NCBI GenBank assembly: GCA_964394445.1
Contig: CAYMXO010000018.1
Location: forward strand, 1 to 33,128
Length of the DNA: 33,128 nt
Reading direction: 5' to 3'
Origin: Thiopseudomonas sp964394445
GTDB taxonomy: Bacteria > Pseudomonadota > Gammaproteobacteria > Pseudomonadales > Pseudomonadaceae
Below the pieces are notes generated by a model. The model was not told the DNA's origin and did no database searches. It saw only the letters and a program-made list of their open reading frames with translations. Below, piece by piece: positions 31,015 to 33,128 of this stretch (positions are counted from its first letter, which is position 1; every line of letters starts with the position of its first letter). Made by a program: the position numbers and the translations under genes.

Positions 31015-32894
31015 ATCAAATGCTGTCACCTGCCTTAAGTGAAACCGCTCAAGTTGATGAGCAATCCGTACAACCCTTTCCCAACTCACGCAAGGTCTAT
31101 GTGGAAGGCTCACGCCCGGACATCCGTGTGCCGATGCGGGAAATCAGCCTGACGCCCACCATTACCGAGCAGGGCACGGAAGACAATGCCCCGGTGCTGG
31201 TGTATGACACCTCGGGCCCTTATACCGATCCCGAAGTACACATTGATGTACGCAAAGGTCTGGCCGATGTGCGCAGCCGCTGGATCGAAGAACGTAACGA
31301 CACCGAGGTGCTGACCGGCCTGAGCTCCGAGTTTGGTCGCCAGCGCCTGAGCGATGAGCAACTGGACGCCATGCGTTTTGCAGCGCTAAAAACGCCACGC
31401 CGGGCCAAGGCCGGACACAACGTGACCCAGATGCACTATGCGAAAAAAGGCATCATCACGCCCGAGATGGAGTTTGTCGCCATCCGTGAAAACCTCAAAT
31501 TACAGGAAGCCCGTGAAGCCGGTCTGCTCGACAGCCAGCATCCGGGCCACAGCTTCGGTGCCAGCATCCCGCAGGAAATCACTCCCGAGTTTGTCCGCAG
31601 TGAAATCGCCCGTGGCCGTGCGATTATTCCCGCCAATATTAACCACACTGAGCTGGAGCCGATGATTATTGGCCGCAACTTCCTGGTCAAAATCAACGGC
31701 AATATTGGTAACTCGGCACTGGGCTCGTCCATTGAAGAAGAAGTGGCCAAGCTGACCTGGGGCATCCGCTGGGGGGCCGACACCATCATGGATTTGTCTA
31801 CCGGCAAGAACATCCATGAAACCCGCGAGTGGATTATCCGTAACTCACCGGTGCCGGTCGGTACCGTGCCGATTTATCAGGCGCTGGAAAAAGTAGGCGG
31901 CATTGCCGAAGACCTGACCTGGGAGCTGTTCCGTGACACCCTGATCGAGCAGGCCGAGCAGGGCGTGGACTACTTCACCATTCACGCCGGCGTGCTGCTG
32001 CGTTATGTGCCGCTGACGGCCAAACGGGTGACCGGCATTGTGTCCCGTGGTGGCTCGATCATGGCCAAGTGGTGCCTGGCGCACCATAAAGAGAGCTTTC
32101 TCTACACCCGTTTTGAAGAAATCTGCGAAATCATGAAAGCCTATGATGTGTCCTTTTCGCTGGGTGACGGCCTGCGCCCGGGTTCGGTCGCCGATGCCAA
32201 CGACGCCGCCCAGTTTGCCGAGCTGGAAACCCTGGGCGAGCTGACCAAGATTGCCTGGCAGCATGACGTGCAGACCATCATTGAGGGGCCGGGCCATGTG
32301 CCCATGCACATGATCAAGGAGAACATGGACAAGCAGCTGGAGTGCTGCGACGAAGCGCCTTTTTACACCCTTGGTCCGCTGGTCACCGATATTGCACCGG
32401 GCTATGACCACATCACGTCCGGCATGGGTGCAGCGATGATTGGCTGGTACGGCTGCGCCATGCTGTGCTACGTCACGCCCAAGGAGCATCTGGGCCTGCC
32501 CAACAAGGATGATGTGAAAACCGGCATCATCACCTACAAGATCGCAGCCCATGCTGCCGACTTGGCCAAGGGGCATCCGGGTGCACAAATTCGTGACGAT
32601 GCGTTGAGTAAGGCACGGTTTGAATTCCGCTGGGAAGACCAGTTCAACCTTGCGCTCGACCCGGATACCGCACGGTCTTTCCATGACGAAACCATGCCCA
32701 AGGAATCCGGCAAGGTGGCTCACTTTTGTTCCATGTGCGGGCCGAAGTTCTGTTCGATGAAAATCACCCAGGATGTGCGCAACTATGCCGCCGAGCACGG
32801 CCTGACCGACGAGCAGAAGGCTATCGAGGCCGGCTTCAAGCAGCAGTCCGAGCGCTTCCGTGAACAGGGCTCGCTGATTTACAAGCAGGTGTAA
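31011..32894 (+). CDS. thiC: Phosphomethylpyrimidine synthase ThiC
   Basis: A 627-residue cytoplasmic radical-SAM enzyme that turns aminoimidazole ribotide into the hydroxymethylpyrimidine phosphate of thiamin. The 4Fe-4S cluster motif near the C-terminus is CSMCGPKFC (C573, C576, C581). Other family parts are PFPNSRKVYVEG, YDTSGPYTDP and GDGLRPGSVADANDAAQ. The length is usual for the long bacterial form. Control: TPP riboswitch, leader hairpins and a leader ORF that overlaps its ATG, since no good ribosome site of its own is seen (GAGACAC only). It is divergent from the TolC gene. Confidence 0.97.
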   Translation: MNQMLSPALSETAQVDEQSVQPFPNSRKVYVEGSRPDIRVPMREISLTPTITEQGTEDNAPVLVYDTSGPYTDPEVHIDVRKGLADVRSRWIEERNDTEVLTGLSSEFGRQRLSDEQLDAMRFAALKTPRRAKAGHNVTQMHYAKKGIITPEMEFVAIRENLKLQEAREAGLLDSQHPGHSFGASIPQEITPEFVRSEIARGRAIIPANINHTELEPMIIGRNFLVKINGNIGNSALGSSIEEEVAKLTWGIRWGADTIMDLSTGKNIHETREWIIRNSPVPVGTVPIYQALEKVGGIAEDLTWELFRDTLIEQAEQGVDYFTIHAGVLLRYVPLTAKRVTGIVSRGGSIMAKWCLAHHKESFLYTRFEEICEIMKAYDVSFSLGDGLRPGSVADANDAAQFAELETLGELTKIAWQHDVQTIIEGPGHVPMHMIKENMDKQLECCDEAPFYTLGPLVTDIAPGYDHITSGMGAAMIGWYGCAMLCYVTPKEHLGLPNKDDVKTGIITYKIAAHAADLAKGHPGAQIRDDALSKARFEFRWEDQFNLALDPDTARSFHDETMPKESGKVAHFCSMCGPKFCSMKITQDVRNYAAEHGLTDEQKAIEAGFKQQSERFREQGSLIYKQV

Positions 32895-32943
32895 GGCTTT
32901 AACTGCAGGCTTGCATGCAACCGGGCCGGGCTTCGCTGTCTGA

Positions 32944-33080
32944 CTTTGTGCGAACGGACTTGTCCCGTGAGGGCGGCACGGGCTGCTCCGCGGGCTGGGC
33001 TGCTTTGTGCGAACGGGCTTGTCCCGTGAGGGCGGTCCGGATTGCCCCACGGACCGGGCTGCTTTGTGCAGGACCGGGTT
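32944..33080. repeat. 59-bp tandem repeat downstream of thiC
   Basis: CTTTGTGCGAACGG-type units begin at 32944, 33003 and 33062, exactly 59 bp apart. The first two are full and share GCGAACGG-CTTGTCCCGTGAGGGCGG; the third diverges after CTTTGTGC. The GC-rich text with inverted parts resembles pseudomonad REP sequences. No gene is seen between the thiC stop (32894) and the window end (33128). Confidence 0.75.
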
Positions 33081-33088
33081 TCTCAGGG

Positions 33089-33103
33089 GGCAAGCCCCTT
33101 CGT
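33089..33103. repeat. Second copy of the GGCAAGCCCCTTCGT repeat
   Basis: The same 15 bases occur at 29013-29027, both copies followed closely by AGGGTGG. Here it lies just after the third unit of the tandem repeat. Confidence 0.5.
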
Positions 33104-33128
33104 ACAGGGTGGAGTCCGGCTGCAGGCG

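Noticed and set aside
31845..33050. 401-codon minus-strand open frame
   Set aside because: Shadow of thiC; its N-terminal repeats only reflect the 59-bp DNA repeat.
32944..33128. CRISPR-like array
   Set aside because: Units are directly adjacent with no unique spacers, and no cas genes are present; it is a plain tandem repeat.

Overview
The window reads as chromosomal DNA of a pseudomonad (Gammaproteobacteria, Pseudomonadaceae). This rests on protein resemblance and on a long run of genes in the Pseudomonas aeruginosa order: ptsO-rapZ-ptsN-hpf-rpoN-lptB-lptA-lptC-kdsC-kdsD divergent from mlaFEDCB-ibaG-murA-hisG, and thiC divergent from a TolC-type gene. Other blocks are joined differently from P. 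aeruginosa: phoH is followed by hemH rather than miaB, and hisG is not followed by hisD and hisC. A smaller pseudomonad lineage such as Halopseudomonas is possible, but I cannot assign a species. I see no tRNA, rRNA, insertion sequence, prophage or CRISPR array.

Layout. 1-2.75 kb: the 3' part of a DUF1302 outer-membrane gene and a DUF1329 gene, ending in a strong terminator. 2.78-2.88 kb: a minus-strand candidate small RNA with a sigma70 promoter, a Fur-box-like operator over its -10, an anti-Shine-Dalgarno segment and an intrinsic terminator, which resembles the iron-responsive PrrF RNAs. 3.0-4.9 kb: a DUF1820 gene and tldD. 4.96-8.95 kb (minus): phoH-ybeY-corC-lnt, with a sigma32-like promoter. 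9.1-10.2 kb (minus): hemH. 10.3-12.4 kb: metY and a tandem universal stress protein. 12.5-15.6 kb (minus): an acyltransferase, prmA and a zinc-ribbon DUF3426 membrane protein. 15.7-16.4 kb: an SRAP-family gene that has lost its catalytic residues. 16.3-19.9 kb (minus): rpoN, hpf and the nitrogen-PTS genes. 20.1-23.5 kb (minus): kdsD-kdsC-lptC-lptA-lptB. 23.7-28.8 kb: mlaFEDCB-ibaG-murA-hisG. 29.0-30.5 kb (minus): tolC/opmH. 30.6-32.9 kb: thiC behind a TPP riboswitch, hairpins and a 31-codon leader ORF that overlaps the thiC start. 32.9-33.1 kb: a 59-bp tandem repeat.

How the genes work together. Much of the window builds or maintains the outer membrane: Kdo synthesis (kdsC, kdsD), LPS export (lptA, lptB, lptC), retrograde phospholipid transport (mla), lipoprotein N-acylation (lnt), peptidoglycan precursor synthesis (murA) and a TolC channel. 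The rpoN block joins sigma54 with the nitrogen phosphotransferase branch (ptsN, ptsO, rapZ) and ribosome hibernation (hpf).

Most of the window is conserved housekeeping sequence. The items most worth a second look are the catalytic-residue-less SRAP protein, the thiC leader ORF, the PrrF-like RNA and the codon-usage break inside the DUF1302 gene.
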